Assembly (NCBI GenBank): GCA_017506865.1
Contig: JAFCMP010000257.1
Span: 744,001 to 808,000, forward strand
DNA: 64,000 bases
From: Tribonema minus
Lineage: Eukaryota > Sar > Xanthophyceae > Tribonematales > Tribonemataceae
Direction of reading: 5' to 3'
Shown: one piece after another, positions 1 through 11,097 of the stretch
Layout: each line of letters opens with the position of its first letter
How positions within the stretch are numbered: the stretch's first letter is position 1
Translations under genes and position numbers: made by a program
The notes under the pieces: generated by a model
The model's input: only the letters and a program-made list of their open reading frames with translations
What the model was told of the DNA's origin: nothing
Database searches by the model: none

Positions 1-3000
1 GAGGCTGGTGGCGATGCTGGTGGCGCTGGTGCTGCCGGCGGCGTTGAGCGTTGCCAGCAGGTTTTTTAGGGGTTGAGCGCTGCTCTCGGCGTCGGCGGGT
101 TCGATGAAGACTAGGTCCGCGCGGTCGCGCTGCGCCGACAGGAATGGGCGCCCTTCGCATTCGCAGGGACAGAGTACATGTAAAATGCATAAATCAGCTG
201 CTGGTGTACATGTGCTTGAAGTATGTGTGTATGCGCAAGTGTGTGTGAAGCAACACCGTTTTTTGAATTACTCTGACTCTGGCTCTCGAGTACGTCAAGT
301 AGACGAGGTCCGCGCGGTCGCGCTGCACCGAGAGGAATGGGCGCCCTGCGCAGCGGTATGTATGTATACACAGTCGTCAGTGTATGCATATATACTTCGG
401 TAATACTTCTAGTCTACCTCACTGGTAAAACTGATACATTTCAGATGCTTTGTGAAGGATTGTACATACAGAGCGTATGAAGATATTGCATTGAACGTTT
501 GTGGGTATGTATGTATGCGGGCCGCACAGCAGCGTGCTTGCATACTGAGCTGATAAATCGCGGCGACCTTAAGACTGCGCGTATACACACTGCAGCATTG
601 GGCAGTCCTTGGAGCACTTGGCAGTACAACGCACTTGTTCATGCATTTTGACACGAGAATGGCCTGGATGCTGATGCTGCTTCCTGAAGCTGCGTTCAAT
701 TAACAGCGTTCACTGCGTAGTGGCTCCCATGTGTGACCTCCTGTTTGCGACCGACGCTTGAAGCAACGCACTGTACTGCATAATCGCGTTTCAGCATAGT
801 AGTGCGTCACGCAACACGTGGGGTACGTATCTCCCAACCCTCACCGCACCCCTCATCCACTCATGCAGCGCACCCTCACCTTTGCTCAGGAACAGCGACA
901 TCAGCGCCACGGCGACTGTATTCTGATCTCAACCCTACCGCTAGACCTCGCTAGCGGTGCTGTGATGGCACCCAACCTTAATTCCATCCCCAAACTATTC
1001 TTAGAGCGATGCCCTCACCATCTACCCACGACCCTGCTCACCTTTGGTCAGGAACAGCGACGTGAGCGCTGCCGTCATTCAATTCTGACCTCATCCTACC
1101 CCCCCAACCACCCTCAACAACAGCCAATATCCCTCGCGCTTCCCTTCCGTCAGGAACAGCAACATGAGCGCCGCCGTGAATCAATTCTGACCTTGTCCCA
1201 CCCCCCCAACCAACCCTAGAAACAACCACTACGCGGCGCCCCCCCTCACCTTCGGTCAGAAACAGCGACGTGTGCGCCGCGGTGATCTCATTCAGACCCC
1301 AACACCGCTAGACCTAAGCTGGCTTTATGCCACTCCAACCCTAGTAACATCCCGCAACTATCAGCCAATACCCAGCGGCGTCACGACTTGATTCTAACAT
1401 CATTCTACCCCCCCCCCAACCAACTCTAATAACAGCCAATACTCAGCGCGCTTACCTTCGGTCAGGAACAGCGACGTCAGCGCCGCCGTGATCACCGGCA
1501 CCGCCGCGTGCGGCTGCCCGCTGAGCACCGTCAGTATCAGCGCCGACGCGAACGGCGTGCGCGTGACGCTGACGTTGAGCGCTGCCGCGAGTCCCATGCA
1601 AACTACCGCGCGTGACGCTCCTACTGCGGCGAGCGCTGTCACCGCGGTGTGTGGCAGCAGCGCCTCGAGGGCGCGCCCCGCCGCCGCCCCCGTGAAGAAC
1701 AGGGGGAAGATGAACCTGCGGCATGGGGGGGCATGGGGGGTCAGTCAGTCAGTCAGTCAGTGTTGTTCGGTCATTTTCAATTGTTGTCAGGTCTTGACGG
1801 TGGCGCTCTATCACTCAACTGCCGCAGTTGCGGCCGTAGAGAACAGGGGGAAGATGAAGCTGCCGCACAGGGATCAGTCAGTCAGTTCAGTCAGTCAGTC
1901 AGTCGGTCAGTGTTGTTCAGTTGTATTCGGACGTTATCAGTCCTCGACAGAGATGCTCTATCACTCAACTGTCGCAGTTGCGCTTCACCATCACTGCTTA
2001 CTTTCGACCGAGGACGGGCTGACCGACGGACGGAACCCTAACTCTACCAATAACCCTCACCCTAACCCCAATCTTACCTCAACAGTGTCGCCGTTGTGAT
2101 GCGCTGATCATTACTGACTCTTGACTGACCGACGGACTGCCCGACAGACCTAACCCTTAAACCTAACCCTCTTGATGCGTACCCTGACCCTCACACCCTG
2201 AGACCCTAACCCTAAGGCTCACCCCCCCCAAGCCCTGCGTGCACGGATGTGCTGATGGCAATGAGCTTCGCGACGACGGTGGCGGATCTAACCCTAACCC
2301 TAATTCTAGTCATAACCCTAACCCTAATAAATATAATCCTAACCCTAGGACTCACCCCCCCCGCAGTCCCGCGTGCACGGAGGCACTGATGGCGATGAGC
2401 TTCGCAACGACGACGGCGGCGCACGCGCGCGCGCTGTGCCAGGGGAACGGATCCACGACCGCAGCAGCGCTCAGCAGCGGCCAGACCCCCGTGCGGGGCC
2501 ACACGTGGGGGAGGGGGAGAGGGTGCCCCCCTAGCGTGGCTATTTCGAGTTCAGACCAGAACATGGTGGGGGGGAGGAGGACGCCTAGTGTGCCGATTAC
2601 CAGGCCCCCCATGGTGGCCAGCAGGATGGGGTACTTGTGGCGGCGTTCTTCGAAGCTGCCCAGGCCTGGGGGGGGGGCGTGGGAGGTGGGGGAGGAGGAG
2701 ATGGGGAGGGGGGTAAGCTTAGTACTCAGGAGGGGCAAGGATGCTGGAATCATGGGTGAGGGGGAGGGGTAAGCACATTGTGCGGGCGGGGGGCGGGGGA
2801 GGGGGGGGGTCAGGTCATCTGCTGCGAAATGGGGTGGTGACCCGACTGCACTGTGAACTGGCAAGGCAACGGCCGACTGAATTGTGCAAGAAGGGCGCAG
2901 CAAATCATGGCATACTGCTTAGGCTATATTTCGTCCAGCAGTGTTCTCAAGAACCACCGCGGCACCTGGCGCCTTGTCAGATGGCAATAAGTGTACCCCT

Positions 3001-6000
3001 ACCCCTACCCCAAACCCGCACCCCCATGCTAGAACGCACTGTGCAATACCTACAGTTCTTGCAACAGTGAAGGCCCACCAAAGTGTGTGTCACAAGTGGA
3101 CTGTTGCCGTCACCTTGGGATTCCCAACAGGGTCAGACTTGGCATCTAGTTTCAGGCTAGTGAATCAGTTGTGCGACAGGGTCAGACTTGAATTCGGTTT
3201 GCCTGCGCTGTTCAGCGCCATACCACCACCGCATTTACTGTTTCTGTAGTCAAGGGTGTCAAAGAAAATCAGCCCTAACCCCAAAGGCTAACCCTAGCCC
3301 TAACCCTAGGGTTAGGTCAAAGGTCGCCAAGCCGGTTCACCGCGCGGCTTAGCCAGCGGTGCACCCAAGAGCTCCCGCATAATTCTTGATCTCTTTGGGT
3401 AAGTAGGATCCGGGCCTTTGACACCACCTGTGCGCAGGCCACGTCAATTGACCGAGAGCTTTAGCTGCTTTAAAAGAAGGATTCATTTACAACTGACACT
3501 CACCAAACCACTTCACAGCGCGGCCGAGCCAGCGGTGCAGCACGGCAAAAGCCAGGCCGATGGCGGCCCCAATGACGCCTAGCACTACGCCGACTAGCAC
3601 TGCACTAGCGCTGCACTTTGGCACCTCGGGGAATTGCCAGATGGCGCCGAAGGTGGCGGATTGCGCGCCGCGATAGATGGCTGGGGGGGGGCACGTAGGT
3701 GGGTGGGGTGAGAAGCAGGGGGGGCGAGGGCGGGTTGGGGGGGGGGGGTCAGAAGGGGGGGTAATGATACGCGCCAGTGTGTAGACACGAGATACTTTGA
3801 GGTAAGCAGGAAGGAGGGGGGTAGCGTTGAGTGCATTGACATGAGCAAGTGACTTGTGGGTCGACACGTTTTATCATGACATTTGGCGCTTCAGGACTGT
3901 GTCAAGTACACATTGCAAAACACAACACTTGAGAGTATGGCAGTGAAGGTGGTGAAATGCGTGCCGCAGTGACGCGGTAGATGGCTGCTGCGGTGCACGC
4001 AGCAGGGGGTGGGGTGGGGTGGGGGGGCAGCGGCGGGGGATCTTGGTGCGCATACGCGGCGATACGTGCAACCGAAGAAGAGATGTATTGGTGTGGTTAC
4101 AAGAACCTCAAGTTTAACAGAGTTCAACACGCGCCGTAACGCTCAGCGGCCATGCCTCGGCCCTAACCTATCTCTAGCAAAAGTGTCGTCAATAGGACCT
4201 AGTTGAGCTCGCAAGCACATGATGCCCTAGGAATCTGCGCCCCTGCCCTGGCCCTGACCCTAGCAAGCATATCGCCACTGGCTCCTCACGTAGGCATACG
4301 TTACGTGAGATTGAGAAGATAGTGCATGGCCAGAACCTCAACCCTAGCAAACTTGTTGACATCAGTACTGACAAAAATTGAGCAGCCCTCGCCCGAACCC
4401 TAGCAAACACGTTAACAACAGCACCTTCTCACCTAGGCATATGACGCCTGAGAAGATAGCGTGTGGCGCCACTTCAAAGTACTGGAGCCCCATGGTGTGA
4501 CAGACCTCCAGCGCAAACAGGGCCCCTGCAGATGAGGGTAACAGTTGCGGCGGTGAGCATTGCGTCACCTGTTGAAGTACATTATAACTTCAACGTGCGG
4601 CGCCACCTCAAAGTACTGGAGTCCTATGGTGTGACAGACCTCCAGCGCGAACAGGGCCCCTGCAGACGAGGGCAGCAGTTGCAACGGTGAGCACACTATG
4701 TCACCTGTTGAAGTAAGTCACTATTTCAACATTGCGATGTGGCTCCAGCGCAAACAGGGCCCCTGCAGACGAGGGCAGCAGTTGCAACAGTGAGCACTGC
4801 GTCACATGCTTCAGGTACCTGAGGGGGGGGTAGTGTCGGGGTTGAACAGCTGACCTCGCAGGAATGGATGGTTCGTCTCAGGTCTCAGCTTCTAGGAGGG
4901 TACGTCGAGGTGAGCACCAACTTAGGGTTAGGCCTAACCTAAACCTAAGCAAGCTGAGTTTCAGATTAATGTAGGGTCAGGGTTCTCATCCCTGGCAGGA
5001 AGAGCCCATCCCAACGGAGGCCTTACAAGGGCAGATACCAGGCCAGGTTCAGGCAATCCGAACCTAGCCGTGGGCTAGTAGTGGCAAAGCCCTTTTCCAC
5101 AACGAGGGGCACTGCTACGGCTAGGCTCTGCCGAACGCGGAGCTCGCAGGACTGAGGCTGTTGATGGGGCTAGGACGAACTGAGCACTGCTCACCTCTCC
5201 AGCAGCACGCCGAACGGCTGTGCACAGCACCCTCTTTTCAACACCCTCTTTTTTCCAAAACGCTGGGCAGTGCTGGGGATGCTGCTAAGCGCGCCTCTGT
5301 GCTTGTAACAAGCGTTGGGATTAGGATGGCGCACCTCTGTGTAGGATTAGGGTTGTCACTGAGGCTAGGGTTAGTTGAGCACTGCTCACCTCTCAACGGC
5401 ACGCCAAACTGCTGGACACGGCGCCCTTTGTCAGACGTGCGGCAGTGCTAGGGTCAGAGCGCTGCTGTACGCTGAGTTCACGCAATTAGGGTTGGAACTA
5501 GGGTCAGGATTAGCTGAGCGCTGTTCACCTCCCGGCGGCACGCTGAAGGTCTGGACACAGTGCCCTGTTTAGAATAAAGTTTGCACCTAGGGTTGGGGTT
5601 GCGCCTCTGTGCAGAATCAGGACTGTAACTAGGGCTAGGGTGCAAGTGAGCTGAGCGTTGCTCACCTCCCAGCGGCACCCCGAATGGCTGGACACTGCGC
5701 CCTGTTTCCACAACGCGCGACAGTACTGGGGCTGAGATTGCTGAGCGCGCCTCTGTGCAGAATAAGGCTTACAATTAGGGTTAGGGTTGTGCCTCTGTGC
5801 AGAACTGCAATCAATTGGGGTTGTAAATAGGGCTGGGGTTAGCTGAGCGTTGCTCACCTCCCAGCGGCACGCTGAAGGTCTGGACACAGCGCCCTGTACA
5901 GAACTAATTTGTACCTAGGGTTGGGGTTGCCCCCCTGTGTAGACTTAGGACTGTAAATAGGATTAGGGTTGGGGTTAGGGTGAGCTGAGCGCTGCTCACC

Positions 6001-9000
6001 TCCCAGCGGCACGCCGAAGAACGCCGCCAGCCCCGCGCTCATGCCCATGAGCGTCGCCTTGCGCACCATGCTGGGCGCCTGCGCGCGAAGCACATGGCAA
6101 GTTCAAGTTGCTGTGAGAACTTCAAGTTGTGGCACAACCGCCTCGTGTGGCGAGTTCTAAGTTGCTGCAGGAACTTCGAGCAGTAGCGCATCGTATTTCT
6201 GAAAGTGAGGCAGCTGCGGATCGTGACGGAGACGGGGCAGGCGCGCTGCAGGCCCGTGCGGACTGCGTTGCATGCCTTGGTGGGCGGCTGGGCGTGATAT
6301 CTCAAGTTGAAGTAACCATTTTGAAAAGTCACTGGAGTGCCGTACGCTACTACTGCGCATGGCGGCGCACCAACCACTGTGAACTAGCAAGGAAGCAGCG
6401 CGGTACAAGGACTACTTCCAATCTCACCAGTTAAGGGTCGTGTGATGAGCACCAGCCAATAGCCCGCGCAATCTCGGGCGCGTTGGTGTGCATACTTTAA
6501 GGTATGCTATAGGCGTTGCCGCTATGCATCAAAGCACCAAGGCCGGTTCTGACCATCGCAAGCCATGCGCGCGCAGCGCAGCACACGTACACACACGAAC
6601 ATGCAGAAGGGCCTTTGTGCACGCGCGCCGCACGCACGCACACCTGCCTGTACTGTTTCTGAGTTCGCGCTCCGTGCGCAAGAAAGCCCAGATGATTGAT
6701 GTCCAAGCTTGTAGTACGGAATCTACATGACATGAGACAATTCAAAAACGTCGCAATGACAATCACTTCTAAACGGTGCCGCCAAAAGGCATCTCCCCCC
6801 CCCACTACACCCTCGTCCATCTGTCCGCGCCCTCCAAGCTCTGCCATGTGTGCCATCACACGGCAAGGAGTACGCCATGTGGAGCGCTGCCGAGAGGCCT
6901 GAGCGTATGCTTGGCCAGTGCTACGCCTTTCAATTCTGCCTTACTTTCGAAGTGTTGAAATGCGGCCGCAATGCGGCAGCGGCGCACCAGCTGCTTAATC
7001 ACACGTACCTACATGTCAAGCGCACAGAAGCACCTCCGTGTACATACTACAACAGGAAGCCTACTTCAAGTACTGAAGTTTTCGGTGATGCACCTGCCCA
7101 GATTTTCTGGAAATGTGGCCGCACACTGCTGAGCAGAGACATCGCAGGCATGCTTGCACCCACACGTCTGTCTTCATGCCCAGAAATGCCAAGTTGCTCA
7201 CAACACTACCTTTGAAGTATTTCAACTTCTGAGTTTTTCAGTGCCGCACCTGCCCCGCATTTTCTAGAGATGTGGCCGCACACTGCTGAGCAGAGGCACA
7301 CCAGCAGTGCCTCTGGCATGTTTGCACACACGTCTGTCTTCATGCGCAGAAGTGCCATTGTGTGCTCACAACACTACGTCCGAACTACTTCAACTTCTGA
7401 ATTTTTCAGTGCCGCACCTGCCCGCATTTTCTAGAAATGTGGCCGCACACTGCTGAGCAGAGGCATACTAGAGGTGCCTCCGGGCCCAGCGACGCGCCTG
7501 CGGCGATGGAGAATAACGAACACGCCGCCATGGCCGGTGCCTGCCGCAGCGGCACGCAGCCGTGCCTGCGATGGCAATATATACAGAGAGCAACAGCGTC
7601 ATGGGAGTGGAGCGTAGGCATCTTTGGTCACTTGAAGTTTATGAAGGTCACTTGAAGTTTATGTGATGGTTGTTACTTCAAAGTATGCATCCATTCGGCG
7701 GCAAGCATGCCGCGTTGGCCGGTGCCTGCCACAGCGGTACGCGGCCGTGCCTGCAATGACGATATATGCAGAGAGCGTTGTTTTGCTGCTTTGAAAAAAG
7801 TGTTGAAGTAAGGCAGCGAGCACGCTGCCATGGCCAGTGTCTAGCGCAGCGGCACGCAGCCGTGCCTGAGGTGCGGATCAGTGCAGAGAGCAACGGCGTC
7901 ATGCGACTTTGTGAATGTTGTGCGTGACGTACGTTACATCTTTTTCCCAGTATGCTTTGAATTATTTACTTGGAATTGTATGGCTGCATGGCGCCTGGCG
8001 CACTGGCAGTAATCCTGACCGTTACCCTATTTCTAACGCTAAATCTAACCCTAACCTGACCCTTGCCCTAAACCTAGGAGCGGGGCGCCATGCAACCAGA
8101 GGTCGTGCGCCTTACATTTTAAAACTGTGTGTAACTTCAACATCTTACGGTCTGAGTAGCCATGACGCTGAACTGTGCAGTTTGAGGGTTCAGAATACTA
8201 GCGCGCAGGTGATGTACCCGAAGCCTGGGGCGTGTGCTTCAACTTCACCTGCCTCCTGGGGTTTCCACGATAAAGCTCTGACAGTATTCCGCAAGTGCGT
8301 GCATGCCCACCCACATCTGGATCGTGTACTTTATATTAAAAAAAAACAGGGCGCGAAAAAGCCCAGATGATGGTCTAACTTGATGCTGCTGTACGGAATC
8401 TGCATGTCGTGTGACTTCTGAAAGTGTCTCAACGACAACCACTCAAACGCCGCCGCCGCCAAATGGCATCTCGTGTACTTCAACGGGCCCCACAGCGGCT
8501 CACACAGCCACCTTAACCCTAGCCCTAAGACTGCGTCAGGACCACGGCCAAAGCGCGTTATTGAAGCGTGTTATGGGACACAGAGCTGGATCAACAGTGT
8601 GCCGAGAGTGTGTGCACGTATACTGAAGCACGTGCACCTACTCCATGCGAGGCTGCTGAGGCAGCCACCTCCAACTTGCACAACTTCAACTTCAGCAGCT
8701 TCAACTGATCATACCAACGGATGTGTTGTGTTTCAGCTGCTGCTGCTGCTCCTCGCTCAGGGGAAGTTTGTTCATTGTGCGTATGCCATGTACGGTATAC
8801 ATGTATATACTTCTGAAACGCAAAGAAGCTTTCGTGTTCAAGGGGCATGGGACATCTTTTTTTTTTCTTCTTACTTCGACTCTCAGTTGCAGGGCTCTGA
8901 CCTAGGTGCGGCTCCTCACCTGTGAACGCATTCCACGACGTTGGGAAGGTCGCCTGCAGCACGCAACAATGAACCGAAAGAGCGCACGCATTGCATCGTT

Positions 9001-9703
9001 ACCGCAGGCGTGCCAATGCAACTAAGCTGTGACTGTACTAGTAGCTTCACTCAAACGGCTCGGGTAAGAAATGCCCTGCAATCTACAAGTGAAGTTCCCC
9101 CCTTCGAGTTGACGTGCCTGAAGTGAGCTTGGCAGGCCCCGTTGTGGGGCTGAAGAAAATGAAATGCCCGCAGACAGCAGCCGTGCTCTGTCAATGAACA
9201 AGCAGTGCTAGCAGCGGAGCCAATAGATGAGAACAGCAGGCCTGAATCTCAGCAACTCTCAAGGCAGTGGGCACAGAAGGCCTGCCGCAGTGTCAAATGT
9301 GGAAGTGCACCTTTGTGTGTTTTTTTACTTCAAAATGCGTCTCTGACGATTGTGATCTTGACATCAATCAAAATTGATACATCATTAGCGCACCTGGGAA
9401 TCCCAGCAGCTTGATGGAGGCCCCAGCTGCTGCTGACAAAAGCACCGCCATCAGCAAGGTGTAGAGCCATGCGTATGCGCCAGGCGGGCCCCACAGCGCC
9501 TCGGCAGCAGCTGGCACCTGCTCCCACACCAGCTTCAGCAGGCTCTCCATTGCATAGTCGTAGGCAAGAGCTACGGCACTCGAAATGAGACCAGCCGCCA
9601 CCATCATGATCAGCAGAGTCCATCGCTCCCTGCTTGACTTGACATGCACCGGTTTTTCCTCGTCTTTCTCATCGTAGTCGTCTCCCTCTGTGAGATTGAA
9701 CAT
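1..9703 (-). CDS. CLC-family chloride channel/transporter (partial, 3' end outside window)
   Basis: Polytopic membrane protein moving chloride or another anion. Exons in transcript order: 9703-9394, 8953-8920, 7565-7418, 6078-6000, 4525-4433, 3680-3504, 2665-2356, 1715-1456, 152-1. All have GT/AG borders and the phases join into 521 codons without a stop. Motifs in order: a PGDLP loop in place of GSGIP; GASLGPEAPLV with the gating Glu; FFGVPLGG followed by GALFALEV; LLPPTMFWSE and LPHVWP; the GGFIFPLFF filter helix. The last exon enters the cytosolic tail. In LFALEV the second acidic residue of the exchanger LFxxEE motif is Val, as in channel-type CLCs; that functional reading is inference. 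The first ATG is 9703, but the frame stays open to an AG at 9742, so an upstream exon is possible. The introns are full of degenerate exon-end copies. Confidence 0.88.
871..1290 (-). repeat. degenerate copies of the CLC exon 8 donor end
   Basis: Four copies of the sequence encoding ITAALTSLFLTEG plus its donor lie downstream of the real border at 1456. Copy borders are near 1250, 1146, 1042 and 880. Some keep GT and some have lost it. Confidence 0.75.
2041..2350. repeat. interstitial telomere-type CCCTAA repeats
   Basis: Multiple short CCCTAA/CCCTAACC runs, some degenerate, in the CLC intron before exon 8. A copy of the exon 7 donor end is embedded at about 2215-2285. Confidence 0.8.
4590..4790 (-). 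repeat. degenerate copies of the CLC exon 5 acceptor end
   Basis: CTGCAGGGGCCCTGTTCGCG and flanking sequence recur upstream of the true exon start at 4525; the copy at about 4590-4670 covers most of the exon and one near 4740-4775 is shorter. A copy of the exon's donor end also occurs near 4285-4335. Confidence 0.75.
5190..5890 (-). repeat. degenerate copies of the CLC exon 4 donor end
   Basis: Five copies of GGCGTGCCGCTGGGAG|GTGAGC (plus-strand GCTCACCTCCCAGCGGCAC) with borders near 5858, 5666, 5529, 5400 and 5195 follow the real border at 6000. Spacing is about 130-205 bp. Between them the intron contains TTAGGG-type runs. Confidence 0.85.
6940..7330 (-). repeat. degenerate copies of the CLC exon 3 donor end
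   Basis: About three copies of the exon end encoding CLCSAVCGHISRKCGQ, with the CAGGTGC donor region, lie near 7240-7310, 7090-7140 and 6955-6990, downstream of the true border at 7418. Confidence 0.7.
7690..7890 (-). repeat. degenerate copies of the CLC exon 3 acceptor end
   Basis: Two copies of the exon start encoding HGCVPLRQAPAMAAC with its CAG acceptor (near 7755 and 7865) precede the true exon start at 7565. Confidence 0.75.
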
Positions 9704-9785
9704 GATGCGAGCTACGCTCAAGTTCAACTCTAGGGTGTTCGCTGCGAGAGGCAGGACAGAGATGGTGGTGCGTGAGAGCTAGCTT

Positions 9786-10253
9786 GTGTGCTCCCGTCTA
9801 CATCGGAGATTGGCTCCGTGCGCCGGCCGTCGACGGAAGTACCGATCGCCTGGCCTCGAGCCATCTCGCAACATTAGACATGACGTGACCGTGAGCCCTA
9901 GTGCGCCATCACATCACGACAAGTGCGCGAGAGCTCAGCTACATCTGGAGATATCTCAACCTGAAAGGGTCGGTCGGAAAGCACGCGCGTTCCGTTGCAA
10001 AACGTTCCCGGAATTCATTCACGTGAGTTCACATGAGTTGTCTCGCCACGAAGTGGGGGAATTTCGTGTGAAATTTGACAAAGAAGCGGGGGGACATGCT
10101 GTGAAAAGTGAGGTTCGACTTGTGCGCATTGGCAAGCCAGTCAGCACTGAAGGTGAGCCAGAAAATATTTGGTCATCAGTCGGAGTGAACACATTCACGC
10201 ATGCAACATGGGAGCACATTGCAATGGCAACACATCTGATGATGCCTTTGTAA
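9786..10253 (+). other. uncertain ORF between the CLC and RhoGEF genes
   Basis: A 155-codon plus-strand ORF lies in the 0.8-kb gap between the CLC start and the RhoGEF stop. The second half (HELSRHEVGEFRVKFDKEA to the stop) has protein-like composition but no known motif. The same stretch would have to hold the CLC promoter or an upstream CLC exon. I see nothing else in this gap. Confidence 0.2.
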
Positions 10254-10536
10254 GAGTATTGTCAGCACCACGTTACTATAGTACTTCTTAAAGTATGCAG
10301 TATGCGCACTGAGCGCATGTTCTTTCCCCCCAGACTGCCCCCCCCTGCGGTGTGCCGCGCAGGCAGGTCCCTGCCCTTGTGTATGGCAGTATAATGTATA
10401 GAGGCATGTGGCAACTTGCGCTAATCTACTGTATGACACTTCTCGCCCCCCACTCGCCGCACTGACAGACAACATCGATACAACTTGCACCAGCTGCACC
10501 CAATCACCCACGCAGCTGTTTCGCACGCCGAAACTG

Positions 10537-10776
10537 TCAACCGCCGCTATCGGCATTTGCTGCACCGCCGCCGCTGCCATCGACCCCAGGCTTTTGCTGC
10601 TGCGGCAGCGCCGGCGGCGGTGGCTGCTGAGGCAAACGCAGCACGAGCACCGAGACGGGCTCGTTGGCTCTGTGGCTGTTGATTGCTGCGAGCGCTTCCT
10701 GCACGCTGTGCACGCGCTTGCCGTCCACCTCAGACACAATATCCCCCTCTACAAGCTCCGGCGCCGCCGCCGCCGC

Positions 10777-10807
<31 letters not shown>

Positions 10808-11065
10808 GCCGCCGCCTCCGCCGCCTTCGGACTGGAGCCGCCGGACAGGCTCCCCTTGTTGGAGTGAGAGCCGCCATTGGTGCCGCGGAAGGGGCTGCGC
10901 GACACCGCCGCCGACGGCGGCAGCGCGGCCTGCGGCGGCGGCGCAGCGTGCACGACGACGCGGCCATGCGCCTCCGCGAAGACGAGCGCTGCCGCGGCGG
11001 CGTCGAAGCGCAGCAGCGTGCGCAGCTCCACGCGCGGCGCCTCCACCGTGCCGAGCGACTTGCGC

Positions 11066-11097
<32 letters not shown>

